DNA of 64,000 bases from Dyadobacter sp. MSC1_007 (GTDB taxonomy: Bacteria > Bacteroidota > Bacteroidia > Cytophagales > Spirosomataceae), in assembly GCF_023667495.1 (NCBI RefSeq), contig NZ_JAMOZL010000004.1:468202-532201 (forward strand), written 5' to 3'. Each line of letters opens with the position of its first letter. The first letter of the stretch is position 1. Under the pieces are notes generated by a model. That model did not search any database. It was not told the origin of the DNA and saw only the letters and a list, made by a program, of their open reading frames with translations. Below are positions 18,223 through 26,315 of this stretch, in pieces. The translations under genes and the position numbers were made by a program.

Positions 18223-18891
18223 ATGGCCGATTATTCCGTCAAACTGCTCGCGAAAAAGCCTGTAACGCACAATGTAAACTCATACACCGTTGAAAAACCG
18301 GAGGGTTTCACTTATACACCAGGCCAGGCTACCGACTTTTCGATCCTGAAAGACGAATTGGCTACCGAGAAACGGCCGTTTACTTTCACTTCTTTACCGT
18401 CAGACGACACGCTGGAATTTACCATCAAATCCTACACCGACCACGACGGCGTTACGAATGCATTGACCAAAGTTCAGCCCGGCGACAGTTTTGAGATCAG
18501 CGATGCCTGGGGAGCCATTGAATACGAAGGCGAAGGCGTTTTTCTGGCGGGTGGAGCGGGAATTACACCGTTTATAGCCATTTTCAGGGATTTATATGCA
18601 CAAGGAAGGATTAGCAATAACCAGCTTTTCTTCTCCAACCGGACCACCGCCGATATCATTCTGAAAGAAGAACTCGAACGAATGCTAGGCGACGGTTTCT
18701 TCAACCTTATTTCGGGAGAGCTCGCTAAAGACTACTTCCACGGCAGGATTGATAAAGATTTTCTTCTCAAACACATCACAAATTTCGACCAGCCATTTTA
18801 CGTCTGCGGGCCGGATGCTTTCACTGAGGCTATTCTGGAAGCATTGCAGGGGCTCGGAGCCAAAGCCGACACGCTTGTTTTCGAAAAATAA
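18223..18891 (+). CDS. FAD-binding oxidoreductase (flavodoxin reductase-like)
   Basis: A 222-residue flavoprotein of the ferredoxin-NADP reductase superfamily. The FAD domain is at residues 1-100, with RPFTFTS as the flavin-binding motif. The NAD(P) domain follows, with GGAGITPFIAIFRD (about 108-121) and the C-terminal CGPD block. No 2Fe-2S or globin domain is attached, so it should pass electrons from NAD(P)H to a separate small carrier. It starts at ATG 18223 and is cytoplasmic. Its position after a Crp-like regulator suggests redox- or stress-linked expression, which is inference. Confidence 0.9.
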   Translation: MADYSVKLLAKKPVTHNVNSYTVEKPEGFTYTPGQATDFSILKDELATEKRPFTFTSLPSDDTLEFTIKSYTDHDGVTNALTKVQPGDSFEISDAWGAIEYEGEGVFLAGGAGITPFIAIFRDLYAQGRISNNQLFFSNRTTADIILKEELERMLGDGFFNLISGELAKDYFHGRIDKDFLLKHITNFDQPFYVCGPDAFTEAILEALQGLGAKADTLVFEK

Positions 18892-18944
18892 TAACGCATT
18901 AACTGATTAACTCCCAGATTTTTAAATTTTTAACGAAAAATAAG

Positions 18945-18974
18945 TTTGATAACTAAATTTTAGTTATACATTTG
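18945..18974 (+). promoter_or_regulatory. Promoter of the blaI-like gene with embedded operator
   Basis: TTTG (18945-18948), an 18-base spacer and TACATTTG (18967-18974) match the Bacteroidota promoter. A perfect 17-base palindrome, TAACTAAA-T-TTTAGTTA (18950-18966), fills the spacer, as expected for the operator of a BlaI/MecI repressor controlling its own gene. Transcription would start within a few bases of the ATG at 18978, implying a leaderless or near-leaderless mRNA. Confidence 0.7.
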
Positions 18975-18977
18975 AAT

Positions 18978-19346
18978 ATGGAAGAATTGAACAGCTCGGA
19001 AGAAAGTATCATGAGGATCCTGTGGGACCTTGGCGAAGGTGTCGTTCATGACATAATTGAGAAACTGCCAGCTCCCAAACCACCCTACACGACGGTATCC
19101 TCGGTGGTGAGGCTGCTGGAAAAAAAGGGATTTATCGACCATAAGGCGTATGGCAAAACGCACGTCTACTTCCCGACTATCAGTAAGGAAGAATATGCCC
19201 GAAAATCGTTTTCCAATCTGGTTAAGCACTATTTTGAAGGCTCGCCAAAGAACATCGTTTCTTTTATAGTCCAGGAAAATGCGCTGAAACCGGACGAAGT
19301 GGACGAATTAAAACAACTCATCGACTCTTACTACACTAAATCCTGA
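18978..19346 (+). CDS. BlaI/MecI/CopY family repressor
   Basis: A 122-residue DNA-binding repressor. The N-terminal winged helix (about residues 5-75: ESIMRILWDLGEG, PYTTVSSVVRLLEKKGFI) and the C-terminal helical dimerisation region match the family, including the stretch (YARKSFSNLVKHYF) where BlaI/MecI proteins are cut on induction. ATG at 18978 fits the family's N-terminus better than the TTG six bases upstream. A palindromic operator lies in its promoter. The M56 protease gene starts four bases after the stop, giving the usual repressor-sensor operon. No beta-lactamase gene is nearby. Confidence 0.93.
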   Translation: MEELNSSEESIMRILWDLGEGVVHDIIEKLPAPKPPYTTVSSVVRLLEKKGFIDHKAYGKTHVYFPTISKEEYARKSFSNLVKHYFEGSPKNIVSFIVQENALKPDEVDELKQLIDSYYTKS

Positions 19347-19350
19347 ACCG

Positions 19351-20619
19351 ATGAACGTCACATATGTGCTGGAAGTAAATCTCTGCCTGACGCTCTTCAT
19401 AGTGTTGTACCAGGCCGCATTCCAGCGCCTGACATTCTTTACTTTTAACCGTTTCTATTTACTCGGTGGACTCATTATCAGCCTCTTACTTCCGGCCGTA
19501 TTCGTTCCGTCTCTCGGCCAGGTATGGATCGAGCCGGTGAAAGAAGTAATGCAAGTCAGTCGAAATCCTTTCATTACACATTCCAACAACTATACAACAA
19601 CGCCCGGTCCGTGGATCGCCTGGACGGAAGTTGTGGCCATTGTAGTCGCCTCAGTTGCCGTTTTCCGTTTAATGCGCCTTGTGCTGGACATTCTCGCAGT
19701 AATAAGGCTGATCCGGAAATACCCACATCAAAAAGCAGGCCCATACCGCATTATCGATGTCTGGAATGAGGTCCCTACCTCTTCGTTTTTCAAATACATT
19801 TTTATCGACACCACACAATGCAGCAGCACGGAGCTTCGTCTGTGCGTTGCGCATGAGCAAGTTCACGGCAGACAATATCATACCGCCGACTGGCTGCTCG
19901 TACGGTTTTTACGTGCCATTTTCTGGTTTAATCCCTTCATGCGGATGTGGGAAAAGGCAATAACTGCCAATCATGAATTCATTGCCGATGCCAAAACCGC
20001 CGAAGTGAGCGATACCTACGCGTATTCGCAACTTCTCGTGCAACTGGCATCTTCTGTCAGGATCCCAACGCTACATTATTTTTCATATGGTCAAATCAAA
20101 ACACGGATTATCATGTTACATCAAACACCTTCGGCGGCTGTGAAACGATTGCGTTTTCTGGCAGTCGTCCCGCTTATCGCATTCATGCTTACCATCATTT
20201 CCTGTGAAAAATATGCCAATCCTGAGGCATCAGGCAGTGAATATTTGTATAAGGAGCTCGTCGGCAGGTGGGAAAATATGAACAGGACCACCATTAATGA
20301 CAATGATGGCAAAACGCCAAGAGACTTTCCCGAACGGTCGGGTATGGTACGTGCGTGTTTGTCCAACCTGCAACTCGATGCGGACGGTCGCTTTCAAATG
20401 CACGATTCCAAAAGCGGTGAACACGTGTCCGGAACCTGGCAAAGCAACAGGTTAGGTAATGAAGTGCTCCTTCGTTTCAAGGATGAAAAAGCTGGGCCAA
20501 CCGCCATTTCGCTGCAAATCGCAGATTTTGATAAACAAAACATGGGCGCCTGGCAACGTTATGCCGCCGATGAAAAACTCTCATCTGGCAGCGTTTATTA
20601 CGAATATAAGAAGCTGTAA
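19351..20619 (+). CDS. BlaR1/M56 family membrane metalloprotease with C-terminal lipocalin-like domain
   Basis: Inner-membrane zinc protease expected to sense a signal and cause cleavage of the BlaI-like repressor. Membrane segments lie at about 8-22, 35-52, 92-112 and 266-283. The zinc motif HEQVH is at residues 168-172, with ANHEFIADA (Glu209) as third ligand. Instead of the penicillin-binding sensor of BlaR1, the chain ends in about 135 residues of beta-rich sequence starting at LVGRWEN, resembling lipocalin-like domains. The last membrane segment ends in IISC (Cys285), which looks like a lipobox, so this domain might be cut off and lipidated. The ligand is unknown. Confidence 0.88.
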   Translation: MNVTYVLEVNLCLTLFIVLYQAAFQRLTFFTFNRFYLLGGLIISLLLPAVFVPSLGQVWIEPVKEVMQVSRNPFITHSNNYTTTPGPWIAWTEVVAIVVASVAVFRLMRLVLDILAVIRLIRKYPHQKAGPYRIIDVWNEVPTSSFFKYIFIDTTQCSSTELRLCVAHEQVHGRQYHTADWLLVRFLRAIFWFNPFMRMWEKAITANHEFIADAKTAEVSDTYAYSQLLVQLASSVRIPTLHYFSYGQIKTRIIMLHQTPSAAVKRLRFLAVVPLIAFMLTIISCEKYANPEASGSEYLYKELVGRWENMNRTTINDNDGKTPRDFPERSGMVRACLSNLQLDADGRFQMHDSKSGEHVSGTWQSNRLGNEVLLRFKDEKAGPTAISLQIADFDKQNMGAWQRYAADEKLSSGSVYYEYKKL

Positions 20620-20687
20620 AATTTTTTATATTGATCTACTAAAATTTCGTTACAAAACGATTTAAAAGTAGAAAGGGTTGGGATATG

Positions 20688-20722
20688 TAAAAGCCTCCGG
20701 AATGCATTGCGCCGGGGGTTTT
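20688..20722. terminator. Bidirectional terminator between the M56 gene and hemJ
   Basis: AAAAGCCTCCGG and CCGGGGGTTTT pair around an 11-base loop, with A-rich and T-rich flanks on either side, between convergent genes. Confidence 0.7.
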
Positions 20723-20727
20723 CATGT

Positions 20728-21276
20728 TTACGACCCGCCAGCCTTTTTTTCCCTGATCCGCTTCACTATTCGCACAGCAGTCATGATCAAAACAGCAAAT
20801 GCAATCAACCCCAGCACACCCCACAGCCAGTCGACTGTGTTTTTCAATACAACCAGGAAAACAATGGAGAACAGAAAAATCGTGGCTACCTCATTAAAAA
20901 GCCGCAATTGGAAGGAGCTGAACCTGAATTTACCCTCGCGCAATTCCAGTAATATCTTTCGGGTGAATGAATGGTAAGCGAGTAATCCAAGTACAAAAAG
21001 TAGTTTTAACCGCATCCAGCCCTGGTCAAGCCAGGCCGGAGTGATATACAGCATGGCAGTCCCACATATAAGTGCAAGCCAGCATGCGGGTGTCATGATC
21101 GCGTTCCAGAGCAACTTCTCCATTTTGGTAAACTGCGCAAAAAGGATTTCCCGCTCAGGGCTTGGCTTATCTTTGGCCTCGGTATGGTATACGAAGAGTC
21201 GCGGCATATAAAAAAGCCCTGCAAACCAGCTTACAACGAAAATAATATGAAGGGCTTTAAAATGAAGATAGGTCAT
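20728..21276 (-). CDS. hemJ: HemJ/CopD-like membrane protein, probable protoporphyrinogen oxidase
   Basis: A 182-residue four- to five-segment membrane protein of the UPF0093/HemJ family, which oxidises protoporphyrinogen IX in haem synthesis in organisms lacking HemG or HemY. The start YLHFKALHIIFVVSWFAGLF and following MPRLFVYH match the family signature, with the conserved histidine in the first helix; a second region MRLKLLFVLGLLAYHS holds further conserved residues. ATG at 21276 is preferred to the TTG two codons upstream. Distinguishing HemJ from copper-related CopD proteins rests on the N-terminal motif and length. Confidence 0.82.
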   Translation of the reverse strand: MTYLHFKALHIIFVVSWFAGLFYMPRLFVYHTEAKDKPSPEREILFAQFTKMEKLLWNAIMTPACWLALICGTAMLYITPAWLDQGWMRLKLLFVLGLLAYHSFTRKILLELREGKFRFSSFQLRLFNEVATIFLFSIVFLVVLKNTVDWLWGVLGLIAFAVLIMTAVRIVKRIREKKAGGS

Positions 21277-21423
21277 GAGCAAAACAATCGGTTGGCCGTC
21301 AGCCAGTTTATTGAAGTATATCTGATCTTTCGGTTCTCAAATTTCGTAAATTATATACGAATACAGAGATAAAACTTTCTTTGTATTCCAATCGTTACCG
21401 AAACAGTAATAACCCGTATTGTC

Positions 21424-22113
21424 ATGTTAAGAACCACCATCCCGATTTTCACGTTTATATTTTTGTGCTGCCTGGTTGTTATATCTTGCGCACAGTCTGA
21501 CAAAAAACACAAGAGCAAAATGGAGAAAGAAACAGCCTCAACCGCATTGGACGAAACGAACGTCAATACCGCGAATACTGAAATCGCTACATTTGGAACA
21601 GGATGTTTCTGGTGCACAGAAGCAGTGATGGAGTCACTGGACGGGGTTAAAAAGGTAGTTTCCGGCTATGCAGGCGGTCACGATCCTAACCCGAACTACA
21701 AAGCGGTGTGCACAGGTACTACCGGTCACGCCGAATGCGTGGAGGTTACCTACGACCCCAAAGTGATCAGTTATGCAGACCTTTTGGAAGCATTCTTCCG
21801 CAGCCACGACCCTACCTCACTGAACCGCCAGGGCAACGATGTCGGTACGCAATATCGTTCGGTGATATTCTACCACAATGATGCGCAGAAGCAGCTGGCA
21901 GAACAGGCTAAGACAGAATTGGACAAGTCGGGTGCTTACGGCAATCCGATCGTGACGGAGATCACAAAGGCACCGAAGTTTTATCCCGCGGAGGATTACC
22001 ATCAGAATTATTTCGCCAACAATCCAGACCAGGGATATTGCGCATTCGTGATCGCTCCAAAATTGGATAAATTCAAAAAAGTGTTCAAGGACAAGCTCCG
22101 GAAGCAGATCTGA
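21424..22113 (+). CDS. msrA: Peptide methionine sulfoxide reductase MsrA, lipoprotein form
   Basis: Repairs methionine-S-sulfoxide in proteins. The active-site block GTGCFWCTEAVME is at about residues 58-70 (catalytic Cys61), with GYAGGHDPNPNY and the GTQYRSVIFYH block following in the normal order. Unlike cytoplasmic MsrA, this 229-residue form starts with a hydrophobic signal and lipobox (VVISC, Cys22), so it should be a periplasmic lipoprotein protecting envelope proteins. There is no fused MsrB domain. The gene is divergent from hemJ and has no obvious partner downstream. Confidence 0.95.
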   Translation: MLRTTIPIFTFIFLCCLVVISCAQSDKKHKSKMEKETASTALDETNVNTANTEIATFGTGCFWCTEAVMESLDGVKKVVSGYAGGHDPNPNYKAVCTGTTGHAECVEVTYDPKVISYADLLEAFFRSHDPTSLNRQGNDVGTQYRSVIFYHNDAQKQLAEQAKTELDKSGAYGNPIVTEITKAPKFYPAEDYHQNYFANNPDQGYCAFVIAPKLDKFKKVFKDKLRKQI

Positions 22114-22175
22114 ATTCAGGCGAAAAAAGGCCCCGGGGCCACATATAAAGTATAAACACCCGGATAATAACTATA

Positions 22176-22225
22176 AATGGCACAAGTTTTGAAGCATTGA
22201 AATAAAGGCTTTAATTTGTGCCATT
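22176..22225 (+). promoter_or_regulatory. Promoter flanked by an inverted repeat, upstream of the outer-membrane protein gene
   Basis: TTTG (22188-22191), a 20-base spacer and TAATTTG (22212-22218) approximate a Bacteroidota promoter. The 10-base arms AATGGCACAA (22176-22185) and TTGTGCCATT (22216-22225) match perfectly and bracket it, the right arm overlapping the -7 box. Confidence 0.45.
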
Positions 22226-22253
22226 ATTATTTAACAATAACTAATCTATTACG

Positions 22254-22784
22254 ATGAAAAAGACTCTATTCATGCTTGTCGTTGCGGCTCTTTTCAGCGC
22301 AGCTTCACAGAAGGCTTTTGCCCAATTTGAAAAAGGAGATAAATTATTGAATGCAGGTATTGACCTCGGTGGAACCTATGGCGGCGGTGGAGTCGGTGTG
22401 GGTGCATCTTTCGAAGGCGGTGTACATGACTTCATCAGCGTGGGTGGCCAGGCTGACTTCACAACATGGGATTACGGTTATGTTGGTTACAAATGGAGAT
22501 ATAACTTCTTCACAATAGCAGCCAGAGGTTCTTACCACTATGGAAAGCACTTTTTGAAAATGGACAATCTGGATCTATATGCTGGTCCTGCGCTTGGATA
22601 CCGTGCTTCATCATTCAGCGATCCGGATGGCTGGTCAGGTTCTTACAATGATGGCTACGGCAGCGGCGTATTCTTCGGCGTTTTTGCAGGAGCGCGCTAC
22701 TATTTCAAGCCTAATATGGGCGTGTTTGCAGAAGTAGGTCACAATGCAGCCTTTTTGAAAGCAGGTATCGCATTCAAATTCTAA
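22254..22784 (+). CDS. Small outer-membrane beta-barrel protein
   Basis: A 176-residue protein with a signal peptide (MKKTLFMLVVAALFSAASQKAFAQ). The mature chain is built of short amphipathic strands rich in Gly, Tyr and Phe (DLGGTYGGGGVGVGASFEGG, SVGGQADFTTWDYGYVGYKW) and ends in AFKF, a C-terminal phenylalanine as in outer-membrane barrels. Size fits an eight-stranded porin-like barrel; no specific family or ligand was recognised. It follows a promoter with an inverted repeat and ends at a bidirectional terminator, so it is a single-gene transcript. Glycine-rich strands are common in abundant Bacteroidota outer-membrane proteins. Confidence 0.8.
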   Translation: MKKTLFMLVVAALFSAASQKAFAQFEKGDKLLNAGIDLGGTYGGGGVGVGASFEGGVHDFISVGGQADFTTWDYGYVGYKWRYNFFTIAARGSYHYGKHFLKMDNLDLYAGPALGYRASSFSDPDGWSGSYNDGYGSGVFFGVFAGARYYFKPNMGVFAEVGHNAAFLKAGIAFKF

Positions 22785-22803
22785 GAGATATATTTCGATA
22801 TGA

Positions 22804-22837
22804 AAAATGGCCTGGAATGTTCGTTCCAGGCCATTTT
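22804..22837. terminator. Bidirectional terminator, perfect 14-base stem
   Basis: AAAATGGCCTGGAA and TTCCAGGCCATTTT pair perfectly around TGTTCG, serving both convergent genes at 22784 and 22853. Confidence 0.85.
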
Positions 22838-22852
22838 CTATATATATTAATG

Positions 22853-23647
22853 TCAGAATCTGACGCTTAACGTCAAGTATCCAACCTGGTGAACAGGATT
22901 AAATCCCGGTCCGATCCTAAATGTAAGCGGCTCACCACGGCGAATCAGTTCTCTCCTGATCCGGCTCGCTTTTGAACCGTTTTTACCCGCTTTCACAAAC
23001 CCCACAGTACCAAATGTGGCAGCGCCTGCAAAGCCACCGATCATCATCCAGGCCCCTTTAATGGCCCTTTGCTCATCCTGATAACTCTTGTAATTGCCAT
23101 TGGCATCCACTGCGCTGGCAACTATCCCTGTACCGATGCCGGCTACAAGCACGCCCACGGCAGTACCGGCGATACCCATGATCATCCCGCCTTTTGACCG
23201 TGTTTTATAATACGTGTACATAGTCCGCAAGTGATCGGGCGAAGCGGTGCGCACATCTTCGATAAATTTCTGCGATGGCTTCATCGGAACCGTGGAATGC
23301 TGCCTTTCGGCTTGGCGGGGCGATTCGGCTTGTTTGGGTACGGAAGGCGTATAGTAGCTCGGTACTTCCAGCACTGCCTCAAACGTTTCAACCTCTCCGT
23401 TACCGTAGCGGATCGAAGCGATCTCGGATTTTTTCACGGAAAAAAGCGGTCCCTCAGGATCAGTCAATTTTTTGTACTTGACTACATTTTCTTCTACTTC
23501 CTGGATCAAAACTTCGAGTTTGGAATCATCACGAAGCACAATTACATCCGGCTTCCGCTGCGTTTGCGCATACGAGGTGCCGACAATGCATAATATCATC
23601 AACATGGCTAAAAGCTGAATTTTCAGCTGTGGTAAAACTACTTTCAT
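22853..23647 (-). CDS. Exported protein, paralogue of the upstream gene
   Basis: A 264-residue exported protein. After a signal peptide (cleavage near SYAQTQ), residues 32-90 form a small beta-rich domain (DVIVLRDDSKLEVLIQEV, YKKL, SEIASIRYGNGE). A proline/glutamine-rich linker and two hydrophobic stretches (about 155-178 and 197-214) follow, then a basic region and a strand ending in VRF. The same layout is seen in the neighbour at 23706-24431, so they are tandem paralogues that have diverged widely. The two hydrophobic parts are Gly/Ala-rich, like a glycine-zipper hairpin. Function is unknown. Confidence 0.8.
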   Translation of the reverse strand: MKVVLPQLKIQLLAMLMILCIVGTSYAQTQRKPDVIVLRDDSKLEVLIQEVEENVVKYKKLTDPEGPLFSVKKSEIASIRYGNGEVETFEAVLEVPSYYTPSVPKQAESPRQAERQHSTVPMKPSQKFIEDVRTASPDHLRTMYTYYKTRSKGGMIMGIAGTAVGVLVAGIGTGIVASAVDANGNYKSYQDEQRAIKGAWMMIGGFAGAATFGTVGFVKAGKNGSKASRIRRELIRRGEPLTFRIGPGFNPVHQVGYLTLSVRF

Positions 23648-23705
23648 TGCGGAAGGATTGTTAATTAACTGTTTGACTCCTATGAAAGTAGTAAATTTAC
23701 CGTTA

Positions 23706-24431
23706 CTAAAAAGACATCCTTAGCGCAAGATGGGCTGATTTATTGAACGGATCGATGCTTGGGCTGATTCTCAAACGGCTCAACGGCTGATTTCGCCTTT
23801 CAAGCTCGGTTTTGATCTTTGCGGCCTTTTTGCTGTGCAGCTTATAATTTTTAAACCCTACAAGCCCAAGCACCACGCCTACCGCAGGTCCTGCAATGGC
23901 AAGCGAAGTACCGATGGTCTTATTATCTGGGCTATCGCCTGTACTCGCTATAATGAGTCCAGACACCAGGGAAGCCACCGCTACGGAGGTAAATACGATT
24001 GCGCCCGTCTTACCGTCAATTGAACGGTCGTGGTGGTAACGGAACTTGTCGCGAAGTTGGTCGGAATTCGCCATTACGACACTTTTTTCAAACGGATCTG
24101 TAGGAAGGTTGTTCAAATCGGCGTATTGCCCTACGCTGTCAGGCGGAATGCGCCCAGCCAGCACCGAATCGCGGACATTGATCGTTTTACCGTTTTTCAG
24201 CAAAACTCTTGCTACCTGATCGAGGTAAATGTAGGTTTTGGCGCTATCGGGCGTCCCGAGGTCACGGTAGTTGATCTTTTCGTAGCTCATCTGGGTGATC
24301 AGCGCCTGTATCCTGGAACTATCCCTTTTGACGATTACATCGTTTTTACGACCGGTTTGCGCAAGGGCAACCTGCACCAGTAACAGGAAGAATATCCCGA
24401 AGGATAACTTTTGTAATGTGTGTAACTGCAT
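23706..24431 (-). CDS. Exported protein, paralogue of the downstream gene
   Basis: A 241-residue relative of the adjacent gene: signal peptide (to about residue 25), beta domain RKNDVIVKRDSSRIQALIT with a later VARVLLKNGKTINV block, a linker, two hydrophobic Gly/Ala-rich stretches (about 142-164 and 175-194), a basic segment and a C-terminal strand ending in MSF. It is on the same strand, 58 bases before its paralogue, and probably shares a transcript. A TTG-N18-TATTTTTC element just upstream of the ATG on the minus strand is a weak promoter candidate. Function is unknown; an envelope role is inferred from export and the terminal Phe. Confidence 0.8.
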   Translation of the reverse strand: MQLHTLQKLSFGIFFLLLVQVALAQTGRKNDVIVKRDSSRIQALITQMSYEKINYRDLGTPDSAKTYIYLDQVARVLLKNGKTINVRDSVLAGRIPPDSVGQYADLNNLPTDPFEKSVVMANSDQLRDKFRYHHDRSIDGKTGAIVFTSVAVASLVSGLIIASTGDSPDNKTIGTSLAIAGPAVGVVLGLVGFKNYKLHSKKAAKIKTELERRNQPLSRLRISPSIDPFNKSAHLALRMSF

Positions 24432-24506
24432 GTTGTTCTGGGTTATGATGAAAAATAAAGTCGTTTAAACGTACGCAACTTTTATCTTTCATCAAAAACC
24501 ATGCTA

Positions 24507-25229
24507 TTACATGCCGAATTTGTTCAACTGTTTTACCAGCACGTCAAAATCCTTAGGATAAGGCGCCTCAACACGTATAGGATCGCCGTTCATAAGCGCA
24601 AATGAAAGCGACCGTGCATGAAGCGCAACGCGTTGAATAAGAGGCTGTTCTTCTGTATCCTTTTTCAGATTAAACTTCCTTTTCAGGCTCGAAAGGAATA
24701 TCGGTTCGCCACCATATTGCGGGTCGCAAACTATCGGGGCTTTGAGGCACGAAAGGTGAATGCGGATCTGGTGCATACGACCGGTTATGGGTATACATTC
24801 CACTAACGTATAGCCGCGGTACACTTGCAACGTATTAAATATCGTTTCCGCTTCCTTCCCCGCCGCCCTGTCGATCTTGACGACAGTACCGTTTTTCAAT
24901 GGAAGAATAGGGAGATATACCGAGATACTATCCAGATTATGGATTCCGGTGGCAACGGCGTGGTAACGCTTTGTCACCTGCCTGTGTTCAAACTGCATAG
25001 CCAGATGTCGGTACGCGGCCGGATTCTTGGCAAATGCAAGCACCCCGGATGTTTCCTTATCCAGCCGATGTGCGGCCTGAAGCTCCGGGTTATATTCTTT
25101 TGCAAGCCTCAGCACGCTTCCTCCGCGGTCTGCTGTCCGTTCGTCCAGCGTCGCCAGGTGCGGTGGTTTGTTTACCAGCAAAAAATCATCATCCTCAAAT
25201 AAAATGATGTCCTTAAAATTGATTTTCAT
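24507..25229 (-). CDS. RluA family pseudouridine synthase
   Basis: A 240-residue enzyme that isomerises uridine to pseudouridine in rRNA or tRNA. Motif I, AHRLDKETSG, carries the catalytic aspartate at about residue 62. RYHAVATG and GRMHQIRIHLSCLKAPIVCDPQYGG follow, as in RluA/RluC/RluD. There is no S4 domain. ATG at 25229 gives the usual start (MKINFKDIILFEDDDFLLVNKP); a longer frame from a GTG at 25295 adds unlikely sequence. A second RluA-type enzyme lies at 44856. Which RNA position each modifies cannot be read here. Confidence 0.92.
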   Translation of the reverse strand: MKINFKDIILFEDDDFLLVNKPPHLATLDERTADRGGSVLRLAKEYNPELQAAHRLDKETSGVLAFAKNPAAYRHLAMQFEHRQVTKRYHAVATGIHNLDSISVYLPILPLKNGTVVKIDRAAGKEAETIFNTLQVYRGYTLVECIPITGRMHQIRIHLSCLKAPIVCDPQYGGEPIFLSSLKRKFNLKKDTEEQPLIQRVALHARSLSFALMNGDPIRVEAPYPKDFDVLVKQLNKFGM

Positions 25230-25325
25230 ATGTTTCAATAAAAATAATCCGGATGATGTGCCTACTTGGCCATTCATCCGGATTGTCTCGGCCACTGGCC
25301 TGTATCCGCTACAAAGATAACTATG

Positions 25326-25511
25326 TTATTTGTTTTTGCGTGCTTCTTCCCAATCGACTGAACCTTCATCTTTCCTGGCCTCAATAGCAACTGCGTCTTC
25401 TATATCTTCCAAGATGTCAGCAAGGTTTTCGCGTTGTTTCAGCAATTCCAAATCTATAACGACGGCCTTCCTTTGCCCTATTTCGTCTGTTAGATAACTT
25501 ACCCCTTTCAT
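25326..25511 (-). CDS. Small orphan antitoxin-like protein
   Basis: A 61-residue acidic protein: MKGVSYLTDEIGQRKAVVID at the N-terminus looks like the short beta-start of Phd/RelB-like antitoxins, followed by a helical acidic stretch and VDWEEARKNK at the end. Such proteins usually sit beside a RelE/ParE-type toxin, but no toxin gene lies on either side: RluA-type synthase is downstream and the ABC ATPase upstream. It could be a lone antitoxin acting on a toxin elsewhere, or the remnant of a pair. Family assignment is tentative. Confidence 0.7.
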   Translation of the reverse strand: MKGVSYLTDEIGQRKAVVIDLELLKQRENLADILEDIEDAVAIEARKDEGSVDWEEARKNK

Positions 25512-25554
25512 AGCAAGACTGATAAAATTTTACACAATTTACTTAAAATCAGTC

Positions 25555-26265
25555 TCAAACCAATGCACTCACCTTCGTAGGATTCGGGTTGATCGTATCC
25601 GATTCTACCAGACCGTCGCGGAGACGTACGACCCTGTGTGCGTAATGCGCGATATCCTCTTCGTGCGTCACCATTACGATCGTATTTCCTTTGCTGTAAA
25701 GCTGGTCGAAAAGGTCCATGATCTCGTAGGAAGTCCTGGAATCGAGGTTACCGGTAGGTTCGTCGGCGAGCAGGATACTTGGGTCATTCACCAGCGCTCT
25801 GGCAATGGCGACGCGTTGCCGCTGCCCACCCGAAAGTTCATTGGGTTTGTGGCCGGCGCGGTTTTCCAGACCTACATTTTTCAGCGACAGCATCGCCTTC
25901 TCCTTCCGATCCGACTTGCTCAAACCTGCATAAATAAGCGGAAGCGCCACATTATCGAGCGACGACATTCTGGGCAGGAGGTTAAATGTCTGGAAAACAA
26001 AACCGATCTCCTTGTTCCTGATCTCGGCCAATTCACTCTCCGTCATATCGCTGACGTCCTTAGTATTTAAGATGTATTTTCCCGTAGTAGGCGTGTCAAG
26101 ACAACCGATAATATTCATCAAAGTCGATTTTCCCGAACCCGAAGGTCCCATAAACGCTACATACTCACCCTTATTCACCGAAATGGTCACCGATTTAAGC
26201 GCCTCGATGATCTCACTTCCCATTACATACCGCTTCGCAATTTCACTGGTTTCTATGATCTTCAT
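25555..26265 (-). CDS. ABC transporter ATP-binding protein, LolD/MacB type
   Basis: A 236-residue ATPase subunit. Walker [10 protein letters not shown] is at residues 40-48, the Q-loop in [13 protein letters not shown], the signature [15 protein letters not shown], Walker [13 protein letters not shown] and the switch histidine in MVTHEED. The [17 protein letters not shown] stretch is typical of the LolD/MacB/FtsE subgroup that works with four-segment FtsX-like permeases in lipoprotein release or macrolide/peptide export. No such permease is adjacent: the upstream gene encodes a large membrane/TPR protein without an FtsX domain. The partner is therefore elsewhere. Confidence 0.93.
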   Translation of the reverse strand: MKIIETSEIAKRYVMGSEIIEALKSVTISVNKGEYVAFMGPSGSGKSTLMNIIGCLDTPTTGKYILNTKDVSDMTESELAEIRNKEIGFVFQTFNLLPRMSSLDNVALPLIYAGLSKSDRKEKAMLSLKNVGLENRAGHKPNELSGGQRQRVAIARALVNDPSILLADEPTGNLDSRTSYEIMDLFDQLYSKGNTIVMVTHEEDIAHYAHRVVRLRDGLVESDTINPNPTKVSALV

Positions 26266-26315
26266 GAAAGAGAATTTTTTCTGTTGGGAAAAATCTTAAA
26301 AGCTAAAATATCAAA

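Noticed and set aside
22129..22141. GGCCCCGGGGCC palindrome after msrA as a terminator
   Set aside because: On the plus strand it is preceded by As and not followed by Ts; no minus-strand gene ends there, so its role is unclear.
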